From NCBI RefSeq assembly GCF_000173615.1, contig NZ_ABZS01000046.1, positions 1 to 10,097 on the forward strand: a stretch of 10,097 nucleotides of DNA, read 5' to 3'. Position 1 is the stretch's first letter. Every line of letters starts with the position of its first letter. This DNA is from Sulfurihydrogenibium yellowstonense SS-5 (lineage in GTDB: Bacteria; Aquificota; Aquificia; Aquificales; Hydrogenothermaceae). Under the pieces are notes generated by a model, which saw only the letters and a list, made by a program, of their open reading frames with translations, did no database searches and was not told the origin of the DNA. A program made the translations under genes and the position numbers. Shown here piece by piece: positions 1-7,997 of this stretch.

Positions 1-1
1 A

Positions 2-271
2 AAGATAATTCTTCAAGACGTGGAAGCAGAAAAAGAAGAGATAAGAAGAGAGCTTAACATTAAGGAAGATAAGGAAGTAAGAAATAATCAGACAACCTTC
101 CAGCCACAGCAACAATACTATCAGCAACAATATCAGCAGCCACAACAACAAAACCCATTTCAAACAGACACAAAGTATGAGTTTATGCTAATTGCAATGA
201 ATCCATTTATTGCTTTAATATATCAGATATTTAAAGGATTGGCTTGGTTGATTTCACGCAATAGAAGGTGA
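2..271 (+). CDS. C-terminal part of an unrecognised protein with Gln/Tyr-rich linker and hydrophobic tail (5' end outside window)
   Basis: I do not recognise this protein. The frame is open from base 2 to a TGA at 269-271, giving about 89 residues. A GTG at 20 could be a start, but it has no ribosome binding site and the frame continues to the window edge, so I treat this as the 3' end of a longer gene. The visible part begins with a charged helical stretch rich in Glu, Lys and Arg, possibly coiled coil. A low-complexity linker dominated by Gln and Tyr follows, encoded at about 104-166. The end is a hydrophobic segment (FMLIAMNPFIALIYQIFKG and a few more residues) closed by the basic tail RNRR. 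That tail could be a C-terminal membrane anchor or an amphipathic membrane-binding helix. It converges with uvrA, with a foldback repeat between them. Function is unknown. Confidence 0.6.
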   Translation, partial: KIILQDVEAEKEEIRRELNIKEDKEVRNNQTTFQPQQQYYQQQYQQPQQQNPFQTDTKYEFMLIAMNPFIALIYQIFKGLAWLISRNRR

Positions 272-298
272 GGAAGGACAGATTTAGATAAATTAAGT

Positions 299-452
299 GA
301 GCGTGTTCTAAAAATCCACACTGTCATCCTGAGTGAAGCGAAGAATCTCCTATTTTTCTTTTCAGGGCAAAAAATTATAAAAGGGATCCTTTTGACTTCG
401 TCCTCAGGATGACAAGGAAAGACAAATTTACAAAAATTTTTACAGCACTCTC
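299..452. repeat. MITE-like foldback repeat, copy 1
   Basis: This is a ~154-bp non-coding element between the converging left-edge gene and uvrA. Its outer ends are imperfect inverted repeats: GAGCGTGTTCTAAAAAT on the left, and GAGAGTGCTGTAAAAATT as the reverse complement of the right. Inside lies a perfect 12-bp inverted repeat, TGTCATCCTGAG at 322-333 against CTCAGGATGACA at 403-414. Weaker matching continues inward on both arms. AGT occurs directly on both sides (296-298 and 453-455), a possible 3-bp target duplication. A second copy of nearly the same length is at 6663-6814. There is no coding capacity. Transcribed, it would form a large stem-loop beyond the uvrA stop, but no T-run follows, so it is not a classic terminator. 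Confidence 0.7.
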
Positions 453-476
453 AGTAATCTACCAATGTCTAACCTT

Positions 477-3239
477 TTACTTTAAATACTTTTTCAAAAA
501 CTTTCCTGTATAAGATTTTCCATTGTTTGCAACCATGTCCGGCGTTCCTTCTGCTACAATATAGCCACCTCTATCGCCGCCCTCCGGTCCAAGGTCTATA
601 ATCCAATCTGCACACTTTATAACATCAAGATTATGCTCTATCACAACAACAGTGTTACCCTTTTCTACAAGCTTATTTAAAACTTGTATTAGCTTTGCTA
701 CATCATGAGAATGTAAACCTGTTGTTGGCTCATCTAACAGGTAAAGAGTTTTCCCTGTATCCCTCTTTGACAGTTCTCTTGAAAGTTTTATTCTTTGAGC
801 TTCTCCTCCGCTCAACGTGGTTGCCGGTTGTCCAAGTTTTATATAATCAAGACCTACATCATGCAAAAGTTTTAATTTGTTTCTGATAGATGGAATATTT
901 TCAAAAAATTCCAAAGCTTCTGCAACCGTCATATCAAGAACATCTGCAATACTTTTTCCTTTGTATAAAACTGATAAAGTTTCTTTGTTGTATCTTTTTC
1001 CGCCGCAGACTTCACAGGTTACGTATATATCCGGTAGAAAGTGCATCTCAATTTTAACTACACCTTCACCTTGGCATGCTTCACATCTTCCCCCTTTTAC
1101 GTTAAAAGAAAACCTTCCTGGGTCGTATCCTCTTATTTTTGCCTCAGGAGTAGATGCGTAAAGCTCTCTTATTAAGTCAAAAACTTTTGTGTAAGTTGCC
1201 GGGTTTGACCTTGGCGTTCTTCCTATGGGTGATTGGTCTACGTTTATAACTTTGTCTATATGCTCCCATCCTTCTATTTTTTCATGCTTGCCTACGTATT
1301 CATTTGACCCATAAAATCTATTTTTCGCTGCTTGCCATAAGATATCGTATATCAGCGTTGATTTTCCACTTCCTGATACTCCTGTAATAGCTACAAACAA
1401 TCCAAGTGGAATTTTTACATCTATCTTTTTTAGATTATGCTCTTTTGCACCATGAATGATTAAGAATTTATTATCATCTGGTGGTCTTCTTTTTGCCGGT
1501 AGTGGAATTTTTAGCTTTCCGCTTAAGTATTTACCTGTTAATGAATTTGGGTTATTTTTTATCTCTTCAATAGTTCCAACTGCTGTAATATAGCCACCGT
1601 ATACACCGCTACCCGGTCCAATATCAACAATGTAATCTGCCTCTTCAATAGTCTCCGGGTCATGCTCTACTACTATGACAGTGTTTCCAAGGTCTCTAAG
1701 TTCTTTTAATGTATTGATTAGTTTTTCTGTATCTCTTGGATGAAGTCCTATGGATGGCTCATCAAGAACGTATAAAACGCCTGACAATTTAGAGCCTATT
1801 TGAGTAGCAAGTCTAATTCTTTGAGATTCTCCACCGCTTAAAGTTGTAGCCGTCCTGTCAAGGGTTAGATAATCAAGTCCAACATCTAATAAAAACTTTA
1901 ATCTTTCTTTTATCTCTTTTACAATCTTTTCTGAGATTAATTTTTCTTTTTCTGTTTTTGGTGCGCTCTCGTACTCTTGGAAAAACTCAAAAGCTTTGGC
2001 TATATCCATTTTTACAACATCGTAAATATTCTTGCCGTTGACAAGTACAGTTAATGCTTCTTTTCTTAACCTTGCACCTTTACACTCCGGACATTGAATT
2101 TCTTTAATATATTTTCCTATTTCTTCTCTGTATTTTTCGTTATCTGTTTCTAAGAATTTTCTTTCAAGATGTGGAATTACACCTTCAAAATATCCATTAC
2201 CATAAAGAATCTCTTCCTTTACATGCTGTGGTAGTTCTTTGAATTTTTTAAGCCTTGGAATTCTATTAAAAGTTAAATAATCACTAACCATTGCTTTTAT
2301 GTATTTAAAAGAGATGTTCTCGGCTATTCTAAAAGCTTCAGTGGCTACTCTTTCTTCATCTATTAAAAGATTTTCATCAATTTTATGAATAACTCCAAGA
2401 CCTTTACAGGTTGGACACGCTCCATAAGGACTGTTAAAAGAAAAAAGTCTTGGCGAAAGCTCAGGAATGGAGAAGTTATGAATAGGACATGCAAACTTTT
2501 CACTGTAAATAATATCTTTACCTTCATCTACAAGATTTACAACTACAAGCCCATCAGAAAGCTTTAAAGCCTGCTCCACAGAGTCATTAACTCTCGTTCT
2601 TGAACCTTCTTTTATAACAACTCTATCTATTACAACTTCAATCGTATGTTTTTTGTTTTTATCAAGCTTTGGAACTTCTTCTGTAAGATACACTTCCCCA
2701 TCTATTCTTAATCTTGGATATCCAAGCCTTTTTAACTTTTCTAAAGTGTCTTTATGCTCTCCTTTTTGTCCCCTAATGATTGGTGCGATTATCTGTATTT
2801 TTGTTCCCTCCGGCAAAGACATTATACTTTCTGATATTTCTTGTGCAGATTGGGATGAGATTTCAACTCCACATTCCGGACAGTGTGGTTTTCCTACCCT
2901 TGCAAATAAGAGTCTTAAATAATCATAAATTTCTGTTATTGTTCCAACTGTTGAACGTGGATTTTTAGATGTGGTTTTTTGGTCTATTGCTATCGCAGGA
3001 GAAAGTCCTTCTATACTGTCTACATCGGGTTTTTCCATTACTCCAAGAAACTGTCTTGCATAAGCTGACAGGCTTTCTACATATCTTCTTTGACCTTCTG
3101 CATAAATCGTATCAAAAGCCAATGAAGATTTCCCGGAGCCGGATGGTCCGGTGATAACTATTAATTTATTCTTTGGAAGTTCCAAATCTATATTTTTTAA
3201 GTTATGTTGTCTTGCACCATGAATTACTATCTTGTCCAT
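477..3239 (-). CDS. uvrA: UvrABC excinuclease subunit A
   Basis: UvrA is the damage-recognition ATPase of nucleotide excision repair. It works as a dimer that loads UvrB at lesions in cytoplasmic DNA. The 920-residue length is normal, and both ABC modules are complete. Module 1 has Walker A GPSGSGKS at 31-38, signature LSGGESQR near 467-474, Walker B ending LDEP near 492-495, and H-loop His526. Module 2 has Walker [10 protein letters not shown] near 620-628, signature LSGGEAQR near 809-816, LLDEP near 834-838, and His869. Zinc-binding cysteines appear as CPIH...CPTC (251-278) and CEAC...CEVC (719-745), the latter being the DNA-binding C-terminal zinc finger. Further CPEC pairs are at 120-123 and 383-386. 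The first module has His where many UvrAs have Cys, and His can also ligate zinc. The ATG lies inside the 3' end of recN (13-bp overlap) behind an AAGGAG, so translation is probably coupled to recN. Confidence 0.98.
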   Translation of the reverse strand: MDKIVIHGARQHNLKNIDLELPKNKLIVITGPSGSGKSSLAFDTIYAEGQRRYVESLSAYARQFLGVMEKPDVDSIEGLSPAIAIDQKTTSKNPRSTVGTITEIYDYLRLLFARVGKPHCPECGVEISSQSAQEISESIMSLPEGTKIQIIAPIIRGQKGEHKDTLEKLKRLGYPRLRIDGEVYLTEEVPKLDKNKKHTIEVVIDRVVIKEGSRTRVNDSVEQALKLSDGLVVVNLVDEGKDIIYSEKFACPIHNFSIPELSPRLFSFNSPYGACPTCKGLGVIHKIDENLLIDEERVATEAFRIAENISFKYIKAMVSDYLTFNRIPRLKKFKELPQHVKEEILYGNGYFEGVIPHLERKFLETDNEKYREEIGKYIKEIQCPECKGARLRKEALTVLVNGKNIYDVVKMDIAKAFEFFQEYESAPKTEKEKLISEKIVKEIKERLKFLLDVGLDYLTLDRTATTLSGGESQRIRLATQIGSKLSGVLYVLDEPSIGLHPRDTEKLINTLKELRDLGNTVIVVEHDPETIEEADYIVDIGPGSGVYGGYITAVGTIEEIKNNPNSLTGKYLSGKLKIPLPAKRRPPDDNKFLIIHGAKEHNLKKIDVKIPLGLFVAITGVSGSGKSTLIYDILWQAAKNRFYGSNEYVGKHEKIEGWEHIDKVINVDQSPIGRTPRSNPATYTKVFDLIRELYASTPEAKIRGYDPGRFSFNVKGGRCEACQGEGVVKIEMHFLPDIYVTCEVCGGKRYNKETLSVLYKGKSIADVLDMTVAEALEFFENIPSIRNKLKLLHDVGLDYIKLGQPATTLSGGEAQRIKLSRELSKRDTGKTLYLLDEPTTGLHSHDVAKLIQVLNKLVEKGNTVVVIEHNLDVIKCADWIIDLGPEGGDRGGYIVAEGTPDMVANNGKSYTGKFLKKYLK

Positions 3240-4825
3240 TTCTCTCCTTCTTTTAAAAGCTGTTTTGCTAAACTTAAAGAATTTTCATCAATCATTCCTG
3301 TAAGCATTCTTGCTATTTCATGACTTCTGTCTTCTTCAAGAAGACTTACCTTTGCAACGGTTTTACCGTCTTCAATTTCTTTGCTGATGTAAAAATGTCT
3401 ATCTCCAACTACTGCAATCTGTGGAAGGTGAGTGATTAAAATAACCTGAAAATCTTTTGACAGCTCTTTTAATTTTTTAGCCATCTCTATAGCTGTTTTT
3501 CCGCCAATTCCTGTGTCTATCTCATCAAAGATTAAGGTTTTAACAGATTTTTTTGATATTAGTTTTAATATTAAAGAGATTCTTGAAATTTCACCGCCCG
3601 ATGCAACTTCTGAGAGCGGTCTTGGCTCAAATCCTAAGTTTGCAGAAAAATAAAAAGTTATCTTGTCTTTTCCGTACTTGTCTATTGGCTTTTCTTCTAT
3701 CTTAACTTTAAAAATAGGTGTTTTAAACGCCAAATCCTTTAAACCTTCAACCACCAAGTCTTCAAACTCACTTACTTTGCTTTTTCTAATGCTTGAAATT
3801 TCATCTGCTAACTGATTAATCTTATTTTCTAATGTTTTTAACCTCTCTTCAAGCTCAGGCAGTTTGTCTTCCAAGTTTATAAGAGTTGAAAGCTCATCGT
3901 TTAAACTATCCAGCAAGTTTGGCATCTCATCAGCTTCAACATGATACTTTCTCTCTAAGTTATTGATAAGATTTAATCTTTCTTCAATCTCTCTAAGCTT
4001 ATAATCATCTGCATAGAAATCTGTATCTTCAAGCTTATAAAAAGCATCTTCAATTAAAGTTTTGGCTTCTTCAAGATTTTGTAAAACTTTGTTTAAATTC
4101 TCGCTTAAATCAGAAATTTTAGAGATGTTTTTTATCACTAAGCTTAAATTTGATAAAACGCTGTTATCTTGAACTGATAAAACACTTTTAGAAAGCTCTA
4201 CAACTTCTTTTATAAGTGCTATATTTGATAAATATTTATATTCCTCTTCGAGCTTGTGTTTTTCTCCGGGCTTTATGTTTGCAGATGAAAGCTCGTTTAT
4301 CTGAAATGTTAAAAAATCAATCTTTCTTTGATTTTCTGCCTGTTTTGACAAAATATCTTCATACTCTTTTTTGACTTTTATATACTCTGAATATAACTTT
4401 TGAAACTCTTCAAGTTTATCTTCTACTTTTGCAAATTTATCAAATATTTCTCTTTGATAGTCTGCATCAAAAAGCTTTTGGCTTGCATGCTGTCCGTGAA
4501 TCTCTATAAGGTTTTGAGAAATCTCATCAATGATAGATTTAACAACCTTTCTTCCGTTTAGATAATATATATTTTTCCCATTTTTTACCTGCCGTGCAAG
4601 AATCAAAATTCCATCTTCTGCATACTGATTGTCAGCTTCAAACATCAGCTCAACATAATCATTCTTTTCAAAGCTTCCTCTCTCTCCAAGAACAAACGAT
4701 ATAGCATCAATGATTAGAGATTTACCAACGCCCGTTTCACCGGTAAAAACATTTAGTCTATCGGAAAGGGAAATCTCAATATCTTTTAAATAAAGGAATT
4801 TTTTAATTCTAATCTCTGAAAGCAA
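3227..4825 (-). CDS. recN: DNA repair protein RecN (SMC-like ATPase)
   Basis: RecN is an SMC-family ATPase that acts in recombinational repair of double-strand breaks. The sequence shows an N-terminal Walker A (GETGVGKS, 29-36) and the RecN-typical [10 protein letters not shown] near 107-116. A long coiled-coil region spans about 130-350. The ABC signature VASGGEISR is near 407-415, and Walker [14 protein letters not shown] is near 430-442. The C-terminal ITHLPQIA (464-471) carries the switch His. The length, 532 residues, is near the usual 550. The start is a TTG at 4823-4825: an in-frame TAA lies a few codons upstream and no ATG intervenes, and the resulting [10 protein letters not shown] matches the family N-terminus. 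Only a weak GGGG precedes it. A TATAAT box lies about 37 bases upstream. The gene heads a two-gene repair operon with uvrA. Confidence 0.96.
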   Translation of the reverse strand: MLSEIRIKKFLYLKDIEISLSDRLNVFTGETGVGKSLIIDAISFVLGERGSFEKNDYVELMFEADNQYAEDGILILARQVKNGKNIYYLNGRKVVKSIIDEISQNLIEIHGQHASQKLFDADYQREIFDKFAKVEDKLEEFQKLYSEYIKVKKEYEDILSKQAENQRKIDFLTFQINELSSANIKPGEKHKLEEEYKYLSNIALIKEVVELSKSVLSVQDNSVLSNLSLVIKNISKISDLSENLNKVLQNLEEAKTLIEDAFYKLEDTDFYADDYKLREIEERLNLINNLERKYHVEADEMPNLLDSLNDELSTLINLEDKLPELEERLKTLENKINQLADEISSIRKSKVSEFEDLVVEGLKDLAFKTPIFKVKIEEKPIDKYGKDKITFYFSANLGFEPRPLSEVASGGEISRISLILKLISKKSVKTLIFDEIDTGIGGKTAIEMAKKLKELSKDFQVILITHLPQIAVVGDRHFYISKEIEDGKTVAKVSLLEEDRSHEIARMLTGMIDENSLSLAKQLLKEGEKWTR

Positions 4826-4861
4826 GTAATACCCCGTTTGATTTTAAAGTCTCAATTTTAA

Positions 4862-4867
4862 ATTATA
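4862..4867 (-). promoter_or_regulatory. Candidate -10 box of the recN-uvrA promoter
   Basis: Read on the minus strand this is a perfect TATAAT, about 37 bases upstream of the recN TTG start, which would leave a leader of roughly 30 bases. The hexamer 17 bases further upstream is AATAAT, so there is no convincing -35 box. The call rests on the -10 match and its position in the gap between the TPR-gene terminator and recN. In AT-rich DNA such matches also arise by chance. Confidence 0.4.
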
Positions 4868-4987
4868 ACATAGTGAATTCTTAAATTATTCTTGTCTGAT
4901 AGTTTTTCAAGATTTAGATTTTAGATTTTAAAAGTAAATGGTAAAGGCCATGCAAACACTTTAAAAAGGTTTTTGATTATGATTGAG

Positions 4988-5012
4988 AAAAAACCCCTGC
5001 CAGCGGCAGGGC
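4988..5012 (-). terminator. Rho-independent terminator after the TPR gene
   Basis: On the minus strand, just past the TPR-gene stop codon, a perfect 7-bp GC stem (CCCTGCC at 5005-5011 against GGCAGGG at 4995-5001) with a 3-base loop is followed by a run of six T. This is a textbook intrinsic terminator. It separates the TPR/lipoprotein stretch from recN-uvrA, which therefore need their own promoter. Confidence 0.9.
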
Positions 5013-5019
5013 GAGATGG

Positions 5020-5968
5020 TTATTTTGATTTATCTAATTCTTTTATTTTCTTTAAAACCTCATCAGCTTCGTTTGATATTTGGATACGTCTATTATTTCC
5101 TGTTTCTAAACTTTCAAGAGCTTTAAAAGCTTTATATGCACGTTGGTAATATTCTTTAGCTCTTTTTTTATCTCCCATATCTTTATATAAATCCCCAAGG
5201 GCTATATAAGCATTTGCTTCTCCTTCTTTGTCTTCATTCTTTTTAGCACGATTAAGTGCTTCTAAAAAATATTTCTCTGCAGTCTTATAATCCTTCATTC
5301 CTTGATAAATACCTCCGATATATATCTTTTCATAAACTTCATCAAGATATCCTTCCTTTGCAGCTTGCTGAATGTAGCCAATAGCTTTTTGACGGTATTC
5401 AATAGATTTTTGATGATCACCCTTTTTATCGTATATATCAGCAATATTAGAGCAAATAACTGCTTTACCGATTTCAAATGTTTCTAAATTTAAAGCCTCA
5501 TTGTAATAATTCAAAGCTTTATCTAATTCTCCTTTACGAACATATACATCAGCAATGTCTCTTAGCATAAAAACCTGTGTAAGCGAATCTTTTAAATCTC
5601 TTGCCAAGTTTAAAGTCTTATTGTAATATGTAAGCGCATCATCCAACTTGCCCATATCTCTTAATATACCTGCAATTTCTCTATAAACATTCATCAAATC
5701 TTGTTTACTGTGTGCTATTTTCTCTGCCTTTTTCATGGTTTCATAAGCAAGGTCAAGCTTTCCAGTTTTACGATAAACTCCCGCCAAACATTCGTATCCA
5801 CCTAAATCCTTAGGATGTTTTTTAATGGCTAATTTACCGGCTTTTATAGCTTCTTTATACTCTCCCCCAATTCCAAAATGTCATACAATCTTCATAATCA
5901 TCAGCATAAACCATCCCACCGGTTGCTAAAATACCAAACAAAGCCAATGAACCTAAAACTTTTTTCAT
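5020..5968 (-). pseudogene. Secreted TPR-repeat protein, frameshifted just after the signal peptide
   Basis: Translation would begin at the ATG at 5966-5968, behind a strong AGGAGG. The first residues form a Sec signal peptide (MKKVLGSLALFGILATGG..., likely cut after VYA, residue 22). This frame ends at a TAA at 5855-5857 after 37 residues. The rest of the protein continues in another frame, open from 5878 down to the stop at 5020. It holds five to six tetratricopeptide repeats, for example DALTYYNKTLNLARD and KAEKYFLEALNRAKK. Removing one base, either from the T4 run (5875-5878) or the G5 run (5864-5868), restores a 315-residue protein. That protein then aligns without gaps across the joint with the paralogue at 6846-7697. 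The TTG at 5787, the first possible start in the TPR frame, falls mid-repeat and is not believable. TPR arrays bind proteins; the partner is unknown. The base change could be a real mutation, slippage or a sequencing error. Confidence 0.8.
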
Positions 5969-6117
5969 AACTAATACCTCCTGTTGTTAATTATTTTTGT
6001 TTATCTTTCTTAACTCTTTTCTACAAATTTTCTCACTGAGATTTACCTCACCCCCTTTTATCATCTTCTATCCTGAATTTACTACTCTTATGCCTTCTAT
6101 GTTTTAATATTCCAAGT
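5969..6117. other. Intergenic spacer between lipoprotein and secreted TPR gene
   Basis: Beyond the AGGAGG ribosome binding site of the secreted TPR gene (about 5976-5981 on the minus strand), I see no hairpin terminator, clear promoter or coding signal. The absence of a terminator is compatible with co-transcription of the lipoprotein gene and the TPR gene. Confidence 0.4.
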
Positions 6118-6468
6118 TTATCTGCCTCGTTCTTTAATCTTGTTAAACACCTCTTTAGCTCTTTCCATTTTTGCTTTATCAAGTTTACAGACAACACCTC
6201 TACCTGTGTAAACAACCGCCTTTTCAAGATCACAGAACGCATATGCTCCTATAAGTGGAGTCAGGTCTGCTCCACCTCTTACAGATAAAAATAATACGGT
6301 TGACCCATCCTCGCATTTTTCAATATCTTTATCCGAGGTCATATCATCAATATAGCACATACCACGACCAACATTCCCCTTCTCTTGACCGGTATTATCC
6401 GATTTGCTACAGGAAATAGCAAAGCTTAGGAACGCTGACACAGACACAAGAAACAAAGTTTTTTTCAT
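6118..6468 (-). CDS. Small predicted lipoprotein with four further cysteines, function unknown
   Basis: I do not recognise the family. The 116-residue product starts MKKTLFLVSVSAFLSFAISC, a basic start, a hydrophobic core and a Cys at 20 in a lipobox-like AISC. Ala at -3 is less usual than Leu, so plain Sec cleavage is an alternative. After a polar linker, the body (about 36-97) has four cysteines at 38, 52, 79 and 94. They could form two disulfides in the periplasm. The C-terminal tail is a basic helix. The start is well supported by AAAGGAGG about eight bases before the ATG. It sits between the two TPR paralogues on the same strand, so the three may work together; that is inference only. 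A smaller frame overlapping its 3' end (6048-6242, -) looks like a shadow. Confidence 0.8.
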   Translation of the reverse strand: MKKTLFLVSVSAFLSFAISCSKSDNTGQEKGNVGRGMCYIDDMTSDKDIEKCEDGSTVLFLSVRGGADLTPLIGAYAFCDLEKAVVYTGRGVVCKLDKAKMERAKEVFNKIKERGR

Positions 6469-6583
6469 TTTACATTCCTCCTTTGAGATATTTTCTATTT
6501 ATTAATAACCACTTTTTTGGATTTTTCTGACTTGATTTATAACTCCCTCTAATGTACTAAACTTAACTTAAATAATTCGTTTT

Positions 6584-6661
6584 TTATTTTGCTTTTACGT
6601 TCATATATACTTGCTGTCGAATATTAAACCAAAAGTTATACCTAAATTCAATTTCTCTTAG
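6584..6661 (-). mobile_element. Relic of an IS1595/ISXO2-like transposase C-terminus, copy 1
   Basis: Read on the minus strand this segment encodes LREIEFRYNF, then a stretch that does not match the family, up to a TAA at 6584-6586. The motif [HY]-L-[KR]-E-x-E-[FW]-R-[FY]-N is, to my knowledge, typical of the C-terminal end of ISXO2-type DDE transposases. A 20-bp block (6632-6651) is identical to 7865-7884, where the same peptide occurs. The transposase-like reading stops abruptly at the edge of the MITE-like repeat and may resume on its far side (6818-6844, reading KLSIKQYHL). No start codon or full domain remains, so it is a dead fragment. Confidence 0.55.
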
Positions 6662-6662
6662 A

Positions 6663-6814
6663 GAGAGTGTTCCAAAAATCAATGTTGTCATTCTAAGCAT
6701 TAGCGAAGAATCTCATTTTTTCTTATTTTTAAAATTTAAAAGAGGAGACCCTTTGGACTAAAACCATTACAATAACAAAAAAAGGTAAACTTGTAAAAAT
6801 TTTGGAATGTTGAG
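6663..6814. repeat. MITE-like foldback repeat, copy 2 (decayed)
   Basis: This ~152-bp element aligns along its length with the copy at 299-452. Shared parts include GTGTTC-AAAAATC at the left end, TGTCAT-CT-AG, then GCGAAGAATCTC, then a GA-CC-TTTGAC-like right arm, and TAAACTTGTAAAAATTTT near the right end. The ends are imperfect inverted repeats (left GTGTTCCAAAA, right ACATTCCAAAA when complemented). The right internal arm has decayed, so the 12-bp stem of copy 1 is lost. TTAG flanks it on both sides (6658-6661 and 6817-6820), a possible target duplication. It is non-coding. Confidence 0.65.
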
Positions 6815-6845
6815 AATTAGATGATATTGTTTTATCGAAAGCTTT

Positions 6846-7697
6846 TTAAGTGTTTGTGTTTTTTAACAGTTCAAGCATATCTAGAATTATAAGCTCCGCA
6901 TCTTTGGTTGCACCGATTATTTTGAATAGTTTGAAAGCACGTCTTAAATATTCTTCTGCTTTTTTCTTGTTTCCATTTTTTTTATACAGTTTACCAAGCG
7001 ACCAGTATCCGATAGCTTGCCAATATCTGTCTCCTATCTTTTTAGCATCTTCTGTTCCCTCTGTTATATATTTTTCTGCTTTTTCGTATTCTCCTGCTTC
7101 TGTATAGACTGAACCAATGTTTATTTTGTTTGCAATTATAGCTTTCTTGTTGTCATATTTTTTATTTATTTCCATAGCTTTTTCTAAATATTCGATAGCT
7201 TTTTGGTGGTTTCCTAAGCTACTGTATATAACACCTGCACTGCTATAAATATTAGCCAAGTTTTCTTCTTTTTTTTCAATTTCTAAAGCTATTTCAAGAT
7301 ATTCTTTAGCTTTTTCTACTTCTCCTTTCTTGATATGTGCGTCTGCTAGGTTGCTTAGGATATGTGTGTTTTCTTCCAATTGATTTAATTCTTTTGCTAA
7401 ATTATATGCTCTTTTATAGTAGAAAATTGCATCATCAAACTGATCAATTTCGCTTAAGATTTGTCCGATTTGATCGCAGATAAACATTAGGTCTTCTTTG
7501 TTATCCGCTAGCTCCTCCGCTGTTAATAGATGCTTGTATGCAAGGTCTAATTCACCTGTTTCACGGTATGCAATTGCTAAGCATAGATGTGGCTCAAAAT
7601 CATCTGGATATTCTCTGATTGCTATCTTTCCATATTCTATGGCTTTTTTTATGTTCTTTTTTTCTAAATTTTCAAAACATTTTCCGATAGAATCCAT
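6846..7697 (-). CDS. TPR-repeat protein, cytosolic paralogue of the secreted TPR gene
   Basis: The 283-residue protein is almost entirely tetratricopeptide repeats. At least six units are visible, such as DDAIFYYKRAYNLAKEL, EKAKEYLEIALEIEKK, QKAIEYLEKAMEINKK and KKAEEYLRRAFKLFK. These form a helical solenoid for protein binding; the partner cannot be read from sequence. The N-terminus, MDSIGKCFENLEKKN, has no signal peptide, so it is probably cytosolic. It aligns closely with the frameshifted gene at 5020-5968, for example ETGELDLAY against KTGKLDLAY and EDLMFICDQIGQIL against QDLMNVYREIAGIL, so the two arose by duplication. The start is supported by AAAGGAG seven bases upstream. Just past the stop codon come transposase relics and a MITE-like repeat. 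It is divergent from nadK across a 347-bp gap. Confidence 0.9.
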   Translation of the reverse strand: MDSIGKCFENLEKKNIKKAIEYGKIAIREYPDDFEPHLCLAIAYRETGELDLAYKHLLTAEELADNKEDLMFICDQIGQILSEIDQFDDAIFYYKRAYNLAKELNQLEENTHILSNLADAHIKKGEVEKAKEYLEIALEIEKKEENLANIYSSAGVIYSSLGNHQKAIEYLEKAMEINKKYDNKKAIIANKINIGSVYTEAGEYEKAEKYITEGTEDAKKIGDRYWQAIGYWSLGKLYKKNGNKKKAEEYLRRAFKLFKIIGATKDAELIILDMLELLKNTNT

Positions 7698-7813
7698 TTT
7701 TTTCTCCTTTACTTTTGTTTAGCAGTATTTTAGAGCTTTCAAACTAAGCTTCTTGCTGACCTTATTCTATCATTTTCGCTATTTTTCTTTCTAATTTAAT
7801 TATTTGTAATTCT

Positions 7814-7942
7814 TTAATCAGTTCCACCTAAACATTTATATAAACTATCATCAGTATCATCCCTAAAGTTATACCTAAATTCAAGCTCTTTTAGATAGTA
7901 GATAAAATTATCCTTAATCCATACAATCTCTTTCAAAACCAT
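7814..7942 (-). mobile_element. Relic of an IS1595/ISXO2-like transposase C-terminus, copy 2
   Basis: On the minus strand an open frame of 42 codons from ATG (7940-7942) to TAA (7814-7816) contains IYYLKELEFRYNFRDD followed by SLYK. This resembles the last ~35 residues of ISXO2-type DDE transposases, where YLKE-x-EFRYN is followed by a short arm containing LYK. The catalytic DDE domain, zinc ribbon and inverted repeats are absent. A 20-bp block at 7865-7884 is identical to one in the other relic at 6632-6651. Nothing suggests it is expressed. Confidence 0.55.
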
Positions 7943-7991
7943 TTTTTGTTAAAATATTTCTTTAAAGATGATTTTAAGCATGTAAAAAAAG

Positions 7992-7997
7992 TATAAG
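7992..7997 (+). promoter_or_regulatory. Weak candidate -10 box for the nadK operon
   Basis: TATAAG lies about 48 bases upstream of the nadK ATG, in the right place for the operon promoter. No good -35 sits 16-18 bases upstream (TGATTT at best). AT-rich sequence makes chance matches likely. Confidence 0.2.

Larger units (their letters stand above)
6469..6845. other. Gap of 377 bp made of mobile-element relics
   Basis: This gap upstream of the lipoprotein gene is largely a decayed transposase end (6584-6661) and a MITE-like repeat (6663-6814). The remaining bases, 6487-6583, are AT-rich with no gene or clear promoter that I can support. The lipoprotein ribosome binding site occupies about 6475-6482. 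Confidence 0.5.

Noticed and set aside
250..254. Atypical first zinc module in UvrA (CPIH in place of CPxC)
   Set aside because: His can replace Cys as a zinc ligand, and I believe CPxH variants are common in bacterial UvrA. The residue numbers given here refer to the protein, near base 2480 in the window.
322..414. Intrinsic terminator for uvrA formed by the TGTCATCCTGAG inverted repeat
   Set aside because: The loop is about 70 bases and no T-run follows on the minus strand. The structure is better explained as part of a dispersed repeat.
695..3154. Several plus-strand open frames of 60-94 codons inside uvrA
   Set aside because: They lie antisense to a complete, highly conserved UvrA, lack ribosome binding sites and have no recognisable domains.
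5785..5787. TTG as the start of a 255-residue TPR protein
   Set aside because: It falls inside a TPR helix conserved in the paralogue, has no ribosome binding site, and an excellent start with signal peptide exists upstream in the other frame.
6048..6242. 64-codon minus-strand frame overlapping the lipoprotein gene
   Set aside because: It lies mostly inside the lipoprotein gene in another frame, without a ribosome binding site or family resemblance.
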